A stretch of DNA of 64,000 bases, taken from Verrucomicrobiota bacterium. Lineage in GTDB: Bacteria > Verrucomicrobiota > Verrucomicrobiia > Opitutales > Opitutaceae. This document shows, piece by piece, positions 1 to 9,151 of this stretch (the stretch's first letter is position 1; every line of letters begins with the position of its first letter). Under the pieces are notes generated by a model, which saw nothing but the letters and a program-made list of their open reading frames with translations, was not told where the DNA came from and did not search any database. Position numbers and translations under genes: made by a program. The DNA is taken from the NCBI GenBank assembly GCA_016222805.1, contig JACRQG010000037.1, positions 124,001-188,000 of the forward strand, read 5' to 3'.

Positions 1-1
1 G

Positions 2-637
2 CCCGCCCATCCGCTGTTTCGCCGCCTGCTCCGTCTCACCGGGCGCCCGCTGGCCGCTCCCAGCGCCAATCCGTCCGGCTACGTGAGCCCGACCACGGCG
101 GAACATGTCCGCGCCGGCCTCGGCACCAGGATCCGGCACATCCTCGATGGCGGTCCGTGCCCGGTCGGACTCGAGTCCACGATCGTCGACGTGCGGGATC
201 CGCGCCGTCCGTGCCTGCTCCGCCCGGGCGCGATTTCCCGTGCCGAGCTTGAAACGGTGTTGGGCCGCCCGGTTCACGTCCGCACCGTGGTCGCTGGGGA
301 AGAGACCCCGCAGCTCGCGCCCGGCCAGCTGCGGCGCCATTACAGCCCGCGCACGCCCATCACGCTCCATGCCCGGCTCGCCCCGGACGCGGCCCGCACC
401 GGCACCCCGCGGGAGGCCTGGGTCTTCCTCTCGCGCCCACCCGGCCGCCGGCGGTCCAACGTGTATTGGTTCGACGTCCGCGGCGACCTCCGCGGCGTCG
501 CCCGCCGGCTGTTCGCGGTCCTGCGCCACCTCGACGCGGCCGGCTATCGGCGCCTGCACCTCGAGCTCGCTCCGGACACCGACGGCCTGTCCCACGCCAT
601 CAACGATCGCCTCCAGCGCGCCGCCTCCCGGGGCTGA
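2..637 (+). CDS. L-threonylcarbamoyladenylate synthase (TsaC/Sua5 family), 5'-truncated
   Basis: The reading frame is open from the first base, so the N-terminus lies outside the window. The visible part begins with PLAAPSANPSGYVSPT, the signature of the YrdC/Sua5 fold, and continues with GLESTIVDV and LLRPGAI, which line the ATP and threonine site. The stretch APGQLRRHYSPRTPI is the linker typical of the longer Sua5 type, which carries a C-terminal Rossmann-like domain, rather than the short TsaC type. The family makes threonylcarbamoyl-AMP from threonine, bicarbonate and ATP, the first step of t6A modification of tRNAs that read ANN codons, in the cytosol. The Sua5 domain after the linker looks short. 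The next gene on the same strand begins 216 bp later, so the two are probably not coupled. Confidence 0.93.
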   Translation, partial: PAHPLFRRLLRLTGRPLAAPSANPSGYVSPTTAEHVRAGLGTRIRHILDGGPCPVGLESTIVDVRDPRRPCLLRPGAISRAELETVLGRPVHVRTVVAGEETPQLAPGQLRRHYSPRTPITLHARLAPDAARTGTPREAWVFLSRPPGRRRSNVYWFDVRGDLRGVARRLFAVLRHLDAAGYRRLHLELAPDTDGLSHAINDRLQRAASRG

Positions 638-853
638 AGCCCGGCCTCGTCCGGCCAGCGTGCCGGCCGACAGCATGATCCCTTTTCGCCGGGCCTTGCG
701 CATGGGAGCGGGTCCTCCCATGGTCGACGCGCCCCACCCCTGTTTGCGCCCTCGCGGCACGGCCGGCTTTCGTCCGCCGCCCGGCGGCGCTGACTTCTTT
801 CCGTCCCCTTCCCCAGCGGGCGAAACTCGCCTTGCCCCCTACTCACTGTCCGC

Positions 854-3800
854 ATGAGCCAGCCCCCGACCTTCGACAACGAAGAGCTGTTCCATCGCGC
901 CCAAGCCCTGCCTCCTGCCGAGCGGGCGGATTTCCTTGATCGCGTATGCGGCGCGGATTCGGCCCGGCGCTGCCAGCTCGAGGACCTGATCCGGGCCGGA
1001 GACGCCGCCCCTCACTTCCTGGCCTCGCCGCCCGATACCGAGATCTCCGCAGCCCTGCACGAACGCACTCCAGAGCTTCGGCGCGAGGCTCCCGGCGAGA
1101 TCATCGGACGGTACAAGCTGCTCCAGAAAATCGGCGAGGGAGGATGCGGCTCGGTCTGGATGGCGGAGCAGGAGCAGCCGGTGCGACGTCGCGTCGCCCT
1201 GAAGGTGATCAAGCTCGGGATGGACACCCGCGAGGTCATCGCCCGTTTTGAAGCTGAGCGCCAGGCCCTGGCGTTGATGGACCATCCGAACATTGCGCAG
1301 GTCTTCGACGGCGGCGCGACCCAGACCGGACGGCCCTACTTCGCCATGGAACTCGTCCGGGGAGTGCCTCTCACCCGGTTTTGCGATGAACAGCAGTTGT
1401 CGACGCACGCCCGCCTCGAACTCTTCACCACGGTCTGCCACGCGGTGCAGCATGCCCACCAGAAGGGGATCATCCATCGCGACCTCAAACCCTCCAACAT
1501 CCTGGTAACCCTCCACGACGGTCAGCCGGTGCCCAAGGTAATCGACTTCGGCATCGCCAAGGCCACCCAGGGCCGACTCACCGATCACACGCTCTTCACC
1601 GCCTTCGACCAGTTCATCGGCACCCCGGCCTACATGAGCCCCGAACAGGCCGAGCTCAGCGGCCTCGATATCGACACCCGCTCCGACATCTATTCGCTCG
1701 GCGTCCTTCTCTACGAGCTGCTCACCGGCCGCCCACCCTTCGATCCCAAGGCGCTCGTCAGCGCCGGGCTGGACGAAATCCGCCGCATCATCCGCGAAGT
1801 CGAACCGCCGCGACCCTCCACCCGGCTCTCCACCCTCGACGATGCCGATTTCGCCACCATCGCCCGCCAGCGTGGCACCGCGCCGGACCACCTCTCAACT
1901 CTCCTCCGCGGCGACCTGGATTGGATCATCATGCGGTGCCTGGAAAAGGACCGCACGCGCCGTTACGAAACCGTCAACGGGCTGGCCATGGACATCCGGC
2001 GCCACCTGCGCGACGAACCCGTGGTCGCGCGGCCCCCGAGCGCGCGTTACCGTTTTCAGAAGTTCGTCCGGCGCAACTTCGCCACCGTGATCACCGCCGC
2101 CGTGGTATCATTGTCACTGGTGGGCGGCCTGGCGGTCAGCTCCTGGCAGGCACTGCGAGCCCGTCGCGCCGAGCAACTCGCGGGAGAACGCCTCACACTC
2201 GAGGAGCGGGCCCGCCGCGACGCGGATGTGCAACGGGAGCGCGCCGACGCCCTGAGAATCCGGGCGCAGCAACAGACCGAGGAAATGGGACGACACTTGT
2301 ACGCCCGGCGAATCCGCGCCGCCTTCGACGCCTGGCAGCAGGGAGACCTCCTCGGGGCGACTGGAGCTCTGGAACCGTACGACTCCGCCAGCCCAGACTC
2401 CGACCCGCGGGGTTTCGAGTGGCATTACCTCTGGCATCTGTGCCACACCGCGCGCCTGACACTTCGCGCGGGCGATGCTCCGACCCGCGCCGTCGCCTGG
2501 ACCCGGGACGGCCAAAGTGTCGTCACCGCCGATGCGGATGGTTCGGTGCGCCTCTGGGACGCCGAGAACGGAAGCCTTCGCGCGCGCCTCACCGGCCATG
2601 TAGGGCAGGTTACCAGCGTGGCCGTCTCACCACGCGGCACGACGCTCGCCTCCGGCGGCGAGGACGGCACCGTGCGACTCTGGACCCTGCCCGGTGGTGA
2701 ACCGCTCGCGACCCTCGGCAAGCTCAGCTCCGCCATCGGAGCGCTCGCTTTCAACGGAGACGGAACGCAACTCGCGGCCGGCAACTGCCGGCTTCCTGGC
2801 GCCTCCGGCACCCCTTGGACCCGCCTGGTCAGCAGCCAGTCGATTCCCACCAGAGTCACCCTCTGGGACACCGCCACCCGCTCGATTCGGACGGCCTTTG
2901 ATGTTCCACCCAAGGGAGTCCTCTCCCTTGCGTTCGCTCCCGACGCCCGTCGTCTCGCGACCGCCGCTCCCGATGGCAGGATCTCCGTGTGGCGCCTGCC
3001 CGAGGGCAGCCTGGAGCGATCGGCCAGCCCGCGCTCCCGCTTTTCCCCCGCTTTCAGCGTGGCCTATTCACCCGACGGGCGCCTGCTCGTCGCCGGCGGC
3101 GGGGACGCCTACGGCAAGGACAGTTTTCTCGATCTGTGGTCGTTCGCCAACGGACCGGATCGTTCGCTTGCCGCCCACCGCGGGCCGGTGTTTGCGGCGA
3201 CCTTTTCGCCTGACGGTCGCCGGCTGATCAGTGCCGGCCTCGACCAGATCGTGCAGGTATCCGACGTCGAGACCGGCCGGCCCGTCCAGCGCATCATCGG
3301 ACATTCTGCCGGCATCTGGGCCCTGGCCCTGAGCCCCGATGGGACGCGACTGGCGACGTCCAGCTGGGACCGGACGACCAAGGTATGGCGCCTCGATCCC
3401 CCTCAGGAGTTCCGCAACGTTTCCTCGAAAAACCGGTACTGCGTGTCGTTTCACCCGGGTGGGGAGATCTTTGCCGCCAGCGGGACCAGCCTGGAGATCC
3501 TCTCCGCCCGCACGGGATCGCTCCTGCACACCATGCCGGAGTACCGCAATACCGACACCGTCTGCGCCTTTGCGCCCGACGGCCGCTGGCTGGCCACAGC
3601 GGGTCGCGACAAGACGATCACCCTCTGGGATGCGACCACCTGGCGGATCCGCGGAACGCTGCGGGGACACGAGGATACCGTTCGCTCGCTGGCCTTCTCA
3701 CCGGACTCCCGCCAGCTCGTGTCAGGTGGGTTCATGAAGGACCGCACCCTGCGGTGGTGGAACGTGGCGGACCTCCGGGAAATCGCCGTGCTTCGCGACG

Positions 3801-4279
3801 CCACCTCCTCGGTCGAACACCTCGCCTTCGCTCCCGACGGATCGCTCCTGTTCGCGAGCACCTTCGCCGAGATCCTCCTCATCGACCCGCAACAAAGAAC
3901 CATGCGCGAACGATGGCCGGGCAAGGACACGCGCCTGGTGCCGTCTCCTGACGGCCGATCCTGGGCCGTGCTGAGGCCGGAAGCGCTGCAGTTGCTCGAC
4001 GGGCGCAGTCGCGCGATTCGCTGGAGCACCGTGCCGCACAAGGACTGGGTGTGGTCCGTGGTTTTTTCTCCGGACAGCCGCACGCTGGTCTCCACCAGTT
4101 GGGACGGCACGGCCAAATTCTGGCATGTCGACACCGGCCAGGAGATGATGCGGTTTGATGCGGGCGCGACCTGCTGGAACGCCGCCTTCTCCGCCGATGG
4201 CAGCACGTTTGTCTTGGGCAGCGGGCCCGCGGAAGCGGGTACCCTGGCGATCCTGGCGGCGCCGCGCCCGCGACCCTGA
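854..4279 (+). CDS. Membrane serine/threonine protein kinase with C-terminal WD40 propeller
   Basis: This 1141-residue protein has a complete Hanks-type kinase domain at about 85-395: Gly-rich loop GEGGCG at 94-99, catalytic Lys117, HRDLKPSN from His208, DFG at 231-233, and SPE in place of APE near 262. One membrane helix follows at about 409-431, then a charged, coiled-coil-like stretch to about 480. From about 530 to the end there are many WD40 blades, with recurring LAFAPDG and LWD motifs. The kinase would face the cytosol. WD40 sensor domains on bacterial kinases are common in Verrucomicrobiota and Planctomycetota, but their ligands are mostly unknown. The N-terminal 80 residues match the short helical leader often seen before such kinases. 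It shares its kinase core with the gene at 55.9 kb but has no TIR domain. A strong terminator lies just downstream. Confidence 0.93.
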   Translation: MSQPPTFDNEELFHRAQALPPAERADFLDRVCGADSARRCQLEDLIRAGDAAPHFLASPPDTEISAALHERTPELRREAPGEIIGRYKLLQKIGEGGCGSVWMAEQEQPVRRRVALKVIKLGMDTREVIARFEAERQALALMDHPNIAQVFDGGATQTGRPYFAMELVRGVPLTRFCDEQQLSTHARLELFTTVCHAVQHAHQKGIIHRDLKPSNILVTLHDGQPVPKVIDFGIAKATQGRLTDHTLFTAFDQFIGTPAYMSPEQAELSGLDIDTRSDIYSLGVLLYELLTGRPPFDPKALVSAGLDEIRRIIREVEPPRPSTRLSTLDDADFATIARQRGTAPDHLSTLLRGDLDWIIMRCLEKDRTRRYETVNGLAMDIRRHLRDEPVVARPPSARYRFQKFVRRNFATVITAAVVSLSLVGGLAVSSWQALRARRAEQLAGERLTLEERARRDADVQRERADALRIRAQQQTEEMGRHLYARRIRAAFDAWQQGDLLGATGALEPYDSASPDSDPRGFEWHYLWHLCHTARLTLRAGDAPTRAVAWTRDGQSVVTADADGSVRLWDAENGSLRARLTGHVGQVTSVAVSPRGTTLASGGEDGTVRLWTLPGGEPLATLGKLSSAIGALAFNGDGTQLAAGNCRLPGASGTPWTRLVSSQSIPTRVTLWDTATRSIRTAFDVPPKGVLSLAFAPDARRLATAAPDGRISVWRLPEGSLERSASPRSRFSPAFSVAYSPDGRLLVAGGGDAYGKDSFLDLWSFANGPDRSLAAHRGPVFAATFSPDGRRLISAGLDQIVQVSDVETGRPVQRIIGHSAGIWALALSPDGTRLATSSWDRTTKVWRLDPPQEFRNVSSKNRYCVSFHPGGEIFAASGTSLEILSARTGSLLHTMPEYRNTDTVCAFAPDGRWLATAGRDKTITLWDATTWRIRGTLRGHEDTVRSLAFSPDSRQLVSGGFMKDRTLRWWNVADLREIAVLRDATSSVEHLAFAPDGSLLFASTFAEILLIDPQQRTMRERWPGKDTRLVPSPDGRSWAVLRPEALQLLDGRSRAIRWSTVPHKDWVWSVVFSPDSRTLVSTSWDGTAKFWHVDTGQEMMRFDAGATCWNAAFSADGSTFVLGSGPAEAGTLAILAAPRPRP

Positions 4280-4346
4280 GGCCACTCCCATCCGGACCTC
4301 CCGCGAGACCGGCGGGGTTCGACCGTCCCGCCCCCCCTCGCCCCGC

Positions 4347-4387
4347 GAGGGAGAATGTAACCTCTTGGGTTACATTCTCCCTCTTTT
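4347..4387 (+). terminator. Strong intrinsic terminator after the WD40 kinase gene
   Basis: A perfect 16-bp stem (4347-4362 pairing with 4368-4383) closes a 5-base loop, TCTTG, and is followed directly by TTTT at 4384-4387. It sits between the convergent kinase and TonB genes. Only the plus strand has the T tract, so it should mainly stop kinase transcription, though the long stem could also slow leftward transcripts. Confidence 0.9.
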
Positions 4388-4407
4388 CCCCTCTGCGGCC
4401 CCGGCGG

Positions 4408-5058
4408 TCACTCCGAGTTCAGTGTGAACACGATCGGCACCTGCATGTGGGTCGCCACCGCCCGCCCGGCTTTCCGACCCGGGCGGAACTTCCACTTGCT
4501 GACGGCCGTGACCGCGGCGGCCTCGAACTCCCGCTGCGACGAGCGCAACGCGAAGGCGTTCCGCACCACCCCGTCGGCATCGACGATGAAGTCGACCACA
4601 ACCTCCCCGGACGTGCCGCTCTTCCGCATGTCAAACGGGTACTCCGGGCGCGCCTGGAAGCGCGCGACCGGAGTCTGGTCGAGCATGTCCGGATTGTAGA
4701 TCGGAGTCGTGGTCGACACCCTGGGCTGACGGATGGCCGGGATTTCCTTCATGTCACCCGGCACGTCGACCGTCGGGACCTGAGGCTGGACCGGCTGCAG
4801 GAAGGAATCCGGCTGCGGAGCTTGCGGCAAATCCGGCTGCATCGGAGGCGCGATCTCGATCGGTTTCGCGTCGGATTCCGACGAATCGACAAACTCCGGC
4901 GTCTCGGGCTCAAGGGGAGGAAGATCGAACTCGATGATGTGTGGGGGCTCCTCGGGCACGGCGGCGTCCGGCTTGGTTCCGTCACGACGATCGACCGACA
5001 GCAGCAGGGCGTGGACGCCGGCGGAAACGAGGGTGGCAAGGAGCAGATCACGGGTCAT
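4408..5058 (-). CDS. Energy transducer TonB
   Basis: TonB links the proton-driven ExbB/ExbD motor of the inner membrane to outer-membrane receptors. With the start at 5058 the protein has 216 residues: a membrane helix at about 5-21 (LLLATLVSAGVHALLLSV), a Pro/Glu-rich periplasmic spacer at about 30-110, and a C-terminal TonB domain at about 130-216 with YPFDMRKSGTSGEVVVDF and KWKFRPGRK. An upstream in-frame ATG at 5121 would add 21 residues before the helix, and neither start has a good Shine-Dalgarno sequence. I prefer 5058 because it gives the usual short cytoplasmic leader. No exbB or exbD lies next to it. The two TonB-dependent receptors in this window are possible clients. Confidence 0.9.
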   Translation of the reverse strand: MTRDLLLATLVSAGVHALLLSVDRRDGTKPDAAVPEEPPHIIEFDLPPLEPETPEFVDSSESDAKPIEIAPPMQPDLPQAPQPDSFLQPVQPQVPTVDVPGDMKEIPAIRQPRVSTTTPIYNPDMLDQTPVARFQARPEYPFDMRKSGTSGEVVVDFIVDADGVVRNAFALRSSQREFEAAAVTAVSKWKFRPGRKAGRAVATHMQVPIVFTLNSE

Positions 5059-5198
5059 GGCTTGAGCGGGTTGAAGTGGCGGGGCGGTGAGTTCACTCCT
5101 GATCACGATCGAGCGGCCCATTTCTTGGCGTCTCGCGCGATTTGCTCCCGCCCGATAAAGCGTCGACGCCTCCGCACCCCGTTTCCACCCTGTCCCCC

Positions 5199-6296
5199 AT
5201 GCCCCCGCTCCCGATTTACGACAACCTGCCCACGCCGAGCGTGCTGGTCGACCAACCCCGCCTGCGCGCCAACCTCGCGTCCATGCAGGCCGCCTGCGAC
5301 GCCGGCGGCGTGGAACTCCGACCGCACATCAAGACACACAAGATGGTCGCGATTGCACGGCAGCAGCTCGCCGCCGGGGCCCGCGGCCTGACCTGCGCCA
5401 AGCTGGGCGAGGCCGAAGCCATGCTGCCCTCGGGCGTGCGCAGCCTCTTTGTCGCCCATTCCCTCGTCGACCCGCGCCAGGCTCCGCGCCTCGCCGCGCT
5501 CGCCGAGCGCCTCGACGATCTCCGCCTGGCGGTGACGAGCGAGGCCCATGCCGAGGCCTTCGTTTCGCTGGCCGCGGCCACGGGGCGAAAGCTCTCCGTC
5601 ATGCTCGCTCTCGACACCGGCCAGCACCGCGAAGGTGCGCGCGATCTCGCCGCCGCCCAGCGGATCGCGGCCCGCCTGGCACGCAGCCCGCACGTTGAAC
5701 TCCGCGGCTTCTACACCCACGAGGGGCATCTCTACGGCGTCCCCGCGAACGACCAGCCGGCCGCAGTCGAAACGGTGCTGGCGTCGGCCTGCGCCGCCCG
5801 CGATGCCATCGCCCCGGGCCTGCCGCTCTGGCCGGGCTGCAGCATCAGCGCGAAACACGTCGCCGCCCTCAGCCGCGGGCGCGCCCAGGCAGTGCGGCCG
5901 GGCACGTATGTCTTTGGCGACTACCAGATGGCCTACCTCGCGCGTGTCATGCCGCCGGAGGAAATCGCCCTCCACGTGCTCACCACCGTCGTCGACAAGC
6001 CGGAGCCGGGTTTTGCGCTCGTGGACGCCGGGTCCAAGACCCTCTTCGCGGACCGCACCGCCGACTCCCTCTATGCCGTCGCCGCCGACGGGCGGGACCT
6101 CAAGGTCGTCCGGGTCAGCGAGGAACATGGCTGGCTCCGCGGCGCCGACGTGGATCGCCTGCGGATCGGCGAGCGCCTGCGCCTGATTCCGGTGCACGTT
6201 TGCCCGGTCGTGAACCTCACCGACGAGGTAATCGTCACCGCCGGCGACGAGGTGGTCGACACCTGGCGCGTCGACGCCCGCGGCTGCGTGCGCTGA
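5199..6296 (+). CDS. PLP-dependent D-threonine aldolase / D-serine dehydratase-like protein
   Basis: This 365-residue protein has an alanine-racemase-type TIM barrel. RPHIKTHK carries the probable PLP lysine, Lys45. The C-terminal domain ends with HVCPVVNLTDEV, whose His333 and Cys335 match the metal site of eukaryotic-type D-serine dehydratases. The family cleaves D-threonine to glycine and acetaldehyde, or dehydrates D-serine, and the substrate cannot be told from sequence. I chose ATG 5199 because the fold begins at once (PIYDNLPTPSVLVDQP). The ATG at 5142 would add a low-complexity leader. The gene diverges from tonB and is convergent with the FGGY kinase gene 20 bp away. Confidence 0.88.
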   Translation: MPPLPIYDNLPTPSVLVDQPRLRANLASMQAACDAGGVELRPHIKTHKMVAIARQQLAAGARGLTCAKLGEAEAMLPSGVRSLFVAHSLVDPRQAPRLAALAERLDDLRLAVTSEAHAEAFVSLAAATGRKLSVMLALDTGQHREGARDLAAAQRIAARLARSPHVELRGFYTHEGHLYGVPANDQPAAVETVLASACAARDAIAPGLPLWPGCSISAKHVAALSRGRAQAVRPGTYVFGDYQMAYLARVMPPEEIALHVLTTVVDKPEPGFALVDAGSKTLFADRTADSLYAVAADGRDLKVVRVSEEHGWLRGADVDRLRIGERLRLIPVHVCPVVNLTDEVIVTAGDEVVDTWRVDARGCVR

Positions 6297-6315
6297 ACCG
6301 TCCTCCCGGTTACCC

Positions 6316-7644
6316 TCAGGCCCGGCCCCCTCTGCCGGCAGGGGCAAACTCCCGATCCGGCCGCACCATCGCCGCCGTCGCGCCGTCGACCGAGGAATAA
6401 TACCCGGCCGCCACCGCCGCAAACGCCGCCGCGCCCAGGCAGGCGCGCTCCGGCGACGCCGGCCGCACGATCGTCGCGTTGAGAATGTCGGCGTCGATCT
6501 GGAGCCAGAGCGGGCTGCGGGCCCCGCCTCCGGTCGCGATCACTCGCGCGGGCGCCTGGCCCCCGGTCACACGACGCACCAGCTCGCGGTGGGACACCGC
6601 CACCCGTTCCAACAGTCCGCGCACCGCACCTCCGTGGTCGCCGGGAATCCCGCCCCCCGCCGGGGCTCGCGCCGCCAACTCCAACAGCTGTTCGATCGAC
6701 AGCCCGGGCGCCTCTCGCCGCTGATAGACCTCCAATTGCCCCGCGCCATTGGGATCAAAGGCGAGGCGATAGAAACGGACTCCGTCGACATGGGGACCGT
6801 GATAGCAGCCGTCGGCGGGTTCCACACGATCCACGATCGCCAGCGCGGCCAGCACCGTGCCGGTCGAGATGCTGATCTCGGCCAGCCGACCCAGCCCGGA
6901 CCCAATCGCCGCGGCGTGGTGATCAATCGCGCCCACGGCACAGGGTACACCGGCCGGAAGGCCGAGAAGCTCATCGGCCGCACCCCTCGTGCGACCACAC
7001 GGACTGCCCGGCCGCAGCGGGGTCGAGAACCGAGCGGGGTCGAGGCCAAACGCCGCCATTGCCTCGGGCCACCACCGCCGCTCGCCAAGGTGATAGAGCC
7101 CGAGGAACGCCGCCGTGCTGGCGTCGCCCGCCCGCTCCCCGGTCAGGGCGAACGTGAAGTAGTCCGACACGGTCATCACGCGCGCCGTGCGTTTCCAGAG
7201 GTCGGGCGCCACGCGCTGAAACCAGCGGAGCTTCGGCACGGCGGACTCGGCCACCAAGCCACGGTGTCCCACCGCGGCGGCAAACTCCGGTCGCCGCGCC
7301 ACCCCGTCCACGGCGTCCTCGATCGGCGCGCCGCGGGTGTCGGTCCACAGCACCAGCGGAGTCAACGGTTGGTCACGGGCGTCCAGCAGGAGGAAGGTCG
7401 TTGCCTGCGACGAATACGCCACTCCGCTGATCTCGGACGGAGAGGCCCCGGCCTGGGCCAGCGCCTCGGCCAGCCCGCGTCGCAGCAGCAACCAGAACGT
7501 CGCGGCCTCGAGTTCCACCCGCCCCGGCGCCGGCGAGGTCGTCTCCACCCGGACGCGCCCCAGGCCGCGCATCGTCCCCTCGGGAGTAAAAAGGGCGACC
7601 TTGAAGTAGGACGTCCCGAGATCGATGCCGAGCAGCAGTCCCAT
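6316..7644 (-). CDS. FGGY-family carbohydrate kinase
   Basis: The protein has 442 residues and an actin-like ATPase fold. LLGIDLGTSYFKVALF at the N-terminus is the phosphate-1 loop, WTDTRGAP lies in the sugar-binding region, GAIDHHAAAIGSG and SISTGTV form the interdomain hinge, and RVIATGGGARSPLWLQ is the adenosine motif of the C-terminal lobe. The family includes xylulose, gluconate, erythritol and related kinases. This member is somewhat shorter than the usual 480-520 residues and its substrate is unclear. It lies 12 bp behind the ceramidase-like gene and is surely cotranscribed with it. Its position opposite a DeoR regulator, a class known to sense sugar phosphates, suggests that it phosphorylates a sugar or polyol released or imported by this locus. 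Confidence 0.9.
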   Translation of the reverse strand: MGLLLGIDLGTSYFKVALFTPEGTMRGLGRVRVETTSPAPGRVELEAATFWLLLRRGLAEALAQAGASPSEISGVAYSSQATTFLLLDARDQPLTPLVLWTDTRGAPIEDAVDGVARRPEFAAAVGHRGLVAESAVPKLRWFQRVAPDLWKRTARVMTVSDYFTFALTGERAGDASTAAFLGLYHLGERRWWPEAMAAFGLDPARFSTPLRPGSPCGRTRGAADELLGLPAGVPCAVGAIDHHAAAIGSGLGRLAEISISTGTVLAALAIVDRVEPADGCYHGPHVDGVRFYRLAFDPNGAGQLEVYQRREAPGLSIEQLLELAARAPAGGGIPGDHGGAVRGLLERVAVSHRELVRRVTGGQAPARVIATGGGARSPLWLQIDADILNATIVRPASPERACLGAAAFAAVAAGYYSSVDGATAAMVRPDREFAPAGRGGRA

Positions 7645-7656
7645 GTCGCCCTCCCG

Positions 7657-9048
7657 TCAAACCGCGGGTTTGCCCCCGGCGGGCGCCGCGGACGGCGGCT
7701 CGTGGCACCGCTGCAGCAGCGCCAGGGTCGCCGCCACCACGCGCGGTCCGTTCTCCGGCCGGAAGACGGCATTGGTCGCCTCGTACACGCCGCGGGCCGC
7801 GGCCTCCGCGGTGACGATGTAACCCTGGAGTTCGCCATTCGCCATGGTGATGACGAAGGTCTGCGGCGATTGGGCGCGCACGGCCAGTGCGTATTCGACG
7901 AAGTACTCGCCGGGCCAGCCGACGAACCGCCATGGGCCGATTGCGATCACCTGCAGTTCCGCCGGCAGGCACCGCCGCACCGCGGCGGCCAGGCGCCCGT
8001 CGGCCGCCGCCCGCGCCAGTTCGGCGGTTTCTTCCGCGCCGAACCAGTCGCACTCCGCCGTACGCACGAGCGGGCGCGGCGCCCCTTCACGGCGCAAGCG
8101 CTCGAAGAGCTCCCGGGCCGCGCGTTCCGCCGCCACCACCGCCGCGACGCCGGGGAACTCCCGCGGCTGCAACTCGAGTTCCTCCACTCGACCGCTCACC
8201 CGCACGCCGGACAGGTACTTGATGCCGGGCAGCACGCCCGCAATCGACCGGCCCAGCAGTTCGCCAAGGCGTTCGGCCTCCGCGAAGGTGTTCGCCTTGG
8301 TCACGTGCCGCGGGCTCTGGTTGCCGGAGGCGCCGTTGTGGTAGAGCACCGGGCAGTCCGCGGGCAGCGGGCCGGCCTGGAGGAACCGGCGCGTGAAATG
8401 CGGAAAATCCCCGCTGATCAGCGTCGAGTCCTCGTGCAGCACCGTCGGGTGCATCGCGTAAACCACCATGCAGGCCAGCGGCGCGCGCGTCGCCCGGGAC
8501 CGGGCCACCAGCACCGGAACCTCCGGATCCGCCGGACCCGCGGGATCGTGCCGGTTCGTGCCGACCCCCGCCGCCTCGGCCACCGCCAGGCCAATCTCGG
8601 CCGGCTCGGCCCGCTGCACCGCCCGGAGCGCCGCCTCGACCATCCGCTCCTCGACGAACCGGAGGTAGGCGGGATCCGCCCGGGGCACGATCGCATCCGC
8701 CCCGTTGCTCACGTAGTCCACCGTGACGGGCCCGGAGTGGGTGTGCGTCGCGGTCACCATGATCGCCGCCGCCGGCACCCCGGTGGCCGCCGCGATGCGC
8801 CGCCGCACGTCGCGCGCCAGCTCGCGCCCGGCAAAGATCAGGTCGTTGGCCAGGAAGATCGCGGCGCCGCCGGCCTCCTCGCGCAGGTAGAGCGCCGCGC
8901 ACTCCAGCCGATCGTGCACCCCGGTGCTCATCCGGGGCACATGGGGATAGCCGAAGAGGAAGACGCTCGCCGCCGGCGTCAGATCCGTCACCGCCGCCCC
9001 CGCCCACAAGACCCGTTCCGTTCCACTGGCCGCACCCTGCGCATTCAT
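7657..9048 (-). CDS. Neutral/alkaline ceramidase-like amidohydrolase, apparently cytosolic
   Basis: The protein has 463 residues from ATG 9048. It matches the N-terminal domain of the neutral/alkaline ceramidase superfamily: an AAVTDLTP start, HDRLECAALYL, an ATHTHSGP zinc-binding motif at about 110-117, YAMHPTVL and YHNGASGNQSP. True ceramidases cleave the amide of N-acyl sphingosine and are usually secreted. Here no signal peptide is visible, so the protein is predicted to be cytosolic and may deacylate some other N-acyl compound. A longer frame reaches 9138, but its extra residues would run across the divergent promoter, so I reject that start. It is the first gene of a two-gene unit with the FGGY kinase, facing away from the DeoR regulator. 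Confidence 0.82.
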   Translation of the reverse strand: MNAQGAASGTERVLWAGAAVTDLTPAASVFLFGYPHVPRMSTGVHDRLECAALYLREEAGGAAIFLANDLIFAGRELARDVRRRIAAATGVPAAAIMVTATHTHSGPVTVDYVSNGADAIVPRADPAYLRFVEERMVEAALRAVQRAEPAEIGLAVAEAAGVGTNRHDPAGPADPEVPVLVARSRATRAPLACMVVYAMHPTVLHEDSTLISGDFPHFTRRFLQAGPLPADCPVLYHNGASGNQSPRHVTKANTFAEAERLGELLGRSIAGVLPGIKYLSGVRVSGRVEELELQPREFPGVAAVVAAERAARELFERLRREGAPRPLVRTAECDWFGAEETAELARAAADGRLAAAVRRCLPAELQVIAIGPWRFVGWPGEYFVEYALAVRAQSPQTFVITMANGELQGYIVTAEAAARGVYEATNAVFRPENGPRVVAATLALLQRCHEPPSAAPAGGKPAV

Positions 9049-9087
9049 GCGCCCCAGCCTGCGCGCCGGGCGCTTCCCTGCCAATGT

Positions 9088-9119
9088 TATTTTTTGTTCG
9101 TTTTTGTCCCATATTGACA
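9088..9119. promoter_or_regulatory. Candidate DeoR-type operator: tandem 10-bp direct repeats in the divergent promoter
   Basis: TTTTTGTTCG at 9091-9100 is followed directly by TTTTTGTCCC at 9101-9110. These are two copies of TTTTTGTYC exactly one helical turn apart, inside a conspicuously AT-rich patch between the ceramidase-like gene and the DeoR gene. DeoR-family proteins commonly bind tandem direct repeats with about this spacing. TTGACA at 9114-9119 could be a -35 box for the rightward gene, but no convincing -10 box follows. That the adjacent regulator binds here is inference. Confidence 0.5.
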
Positions 9120-9151
9120 TTTTCACCCATGCCCCCACGCTGGCCGCGCCC

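Noticed and set aside
4347-4387. Reading the 16-bp stem as a transposon end or operator
   Set aside because: Perfect stem, short loop, T tract and position between convergent genes fit an intrinsic terminator better. No second copy was seen.
6589-9117. Very long open frame (842 codons) on the plus strand
   Set aside because: It is antisense to the FGGY kinase and ceramidase-like genes, which have clear family motifs. The frame's composition (Arg/Gly/His-rich) is that of a GC-rich shadow.
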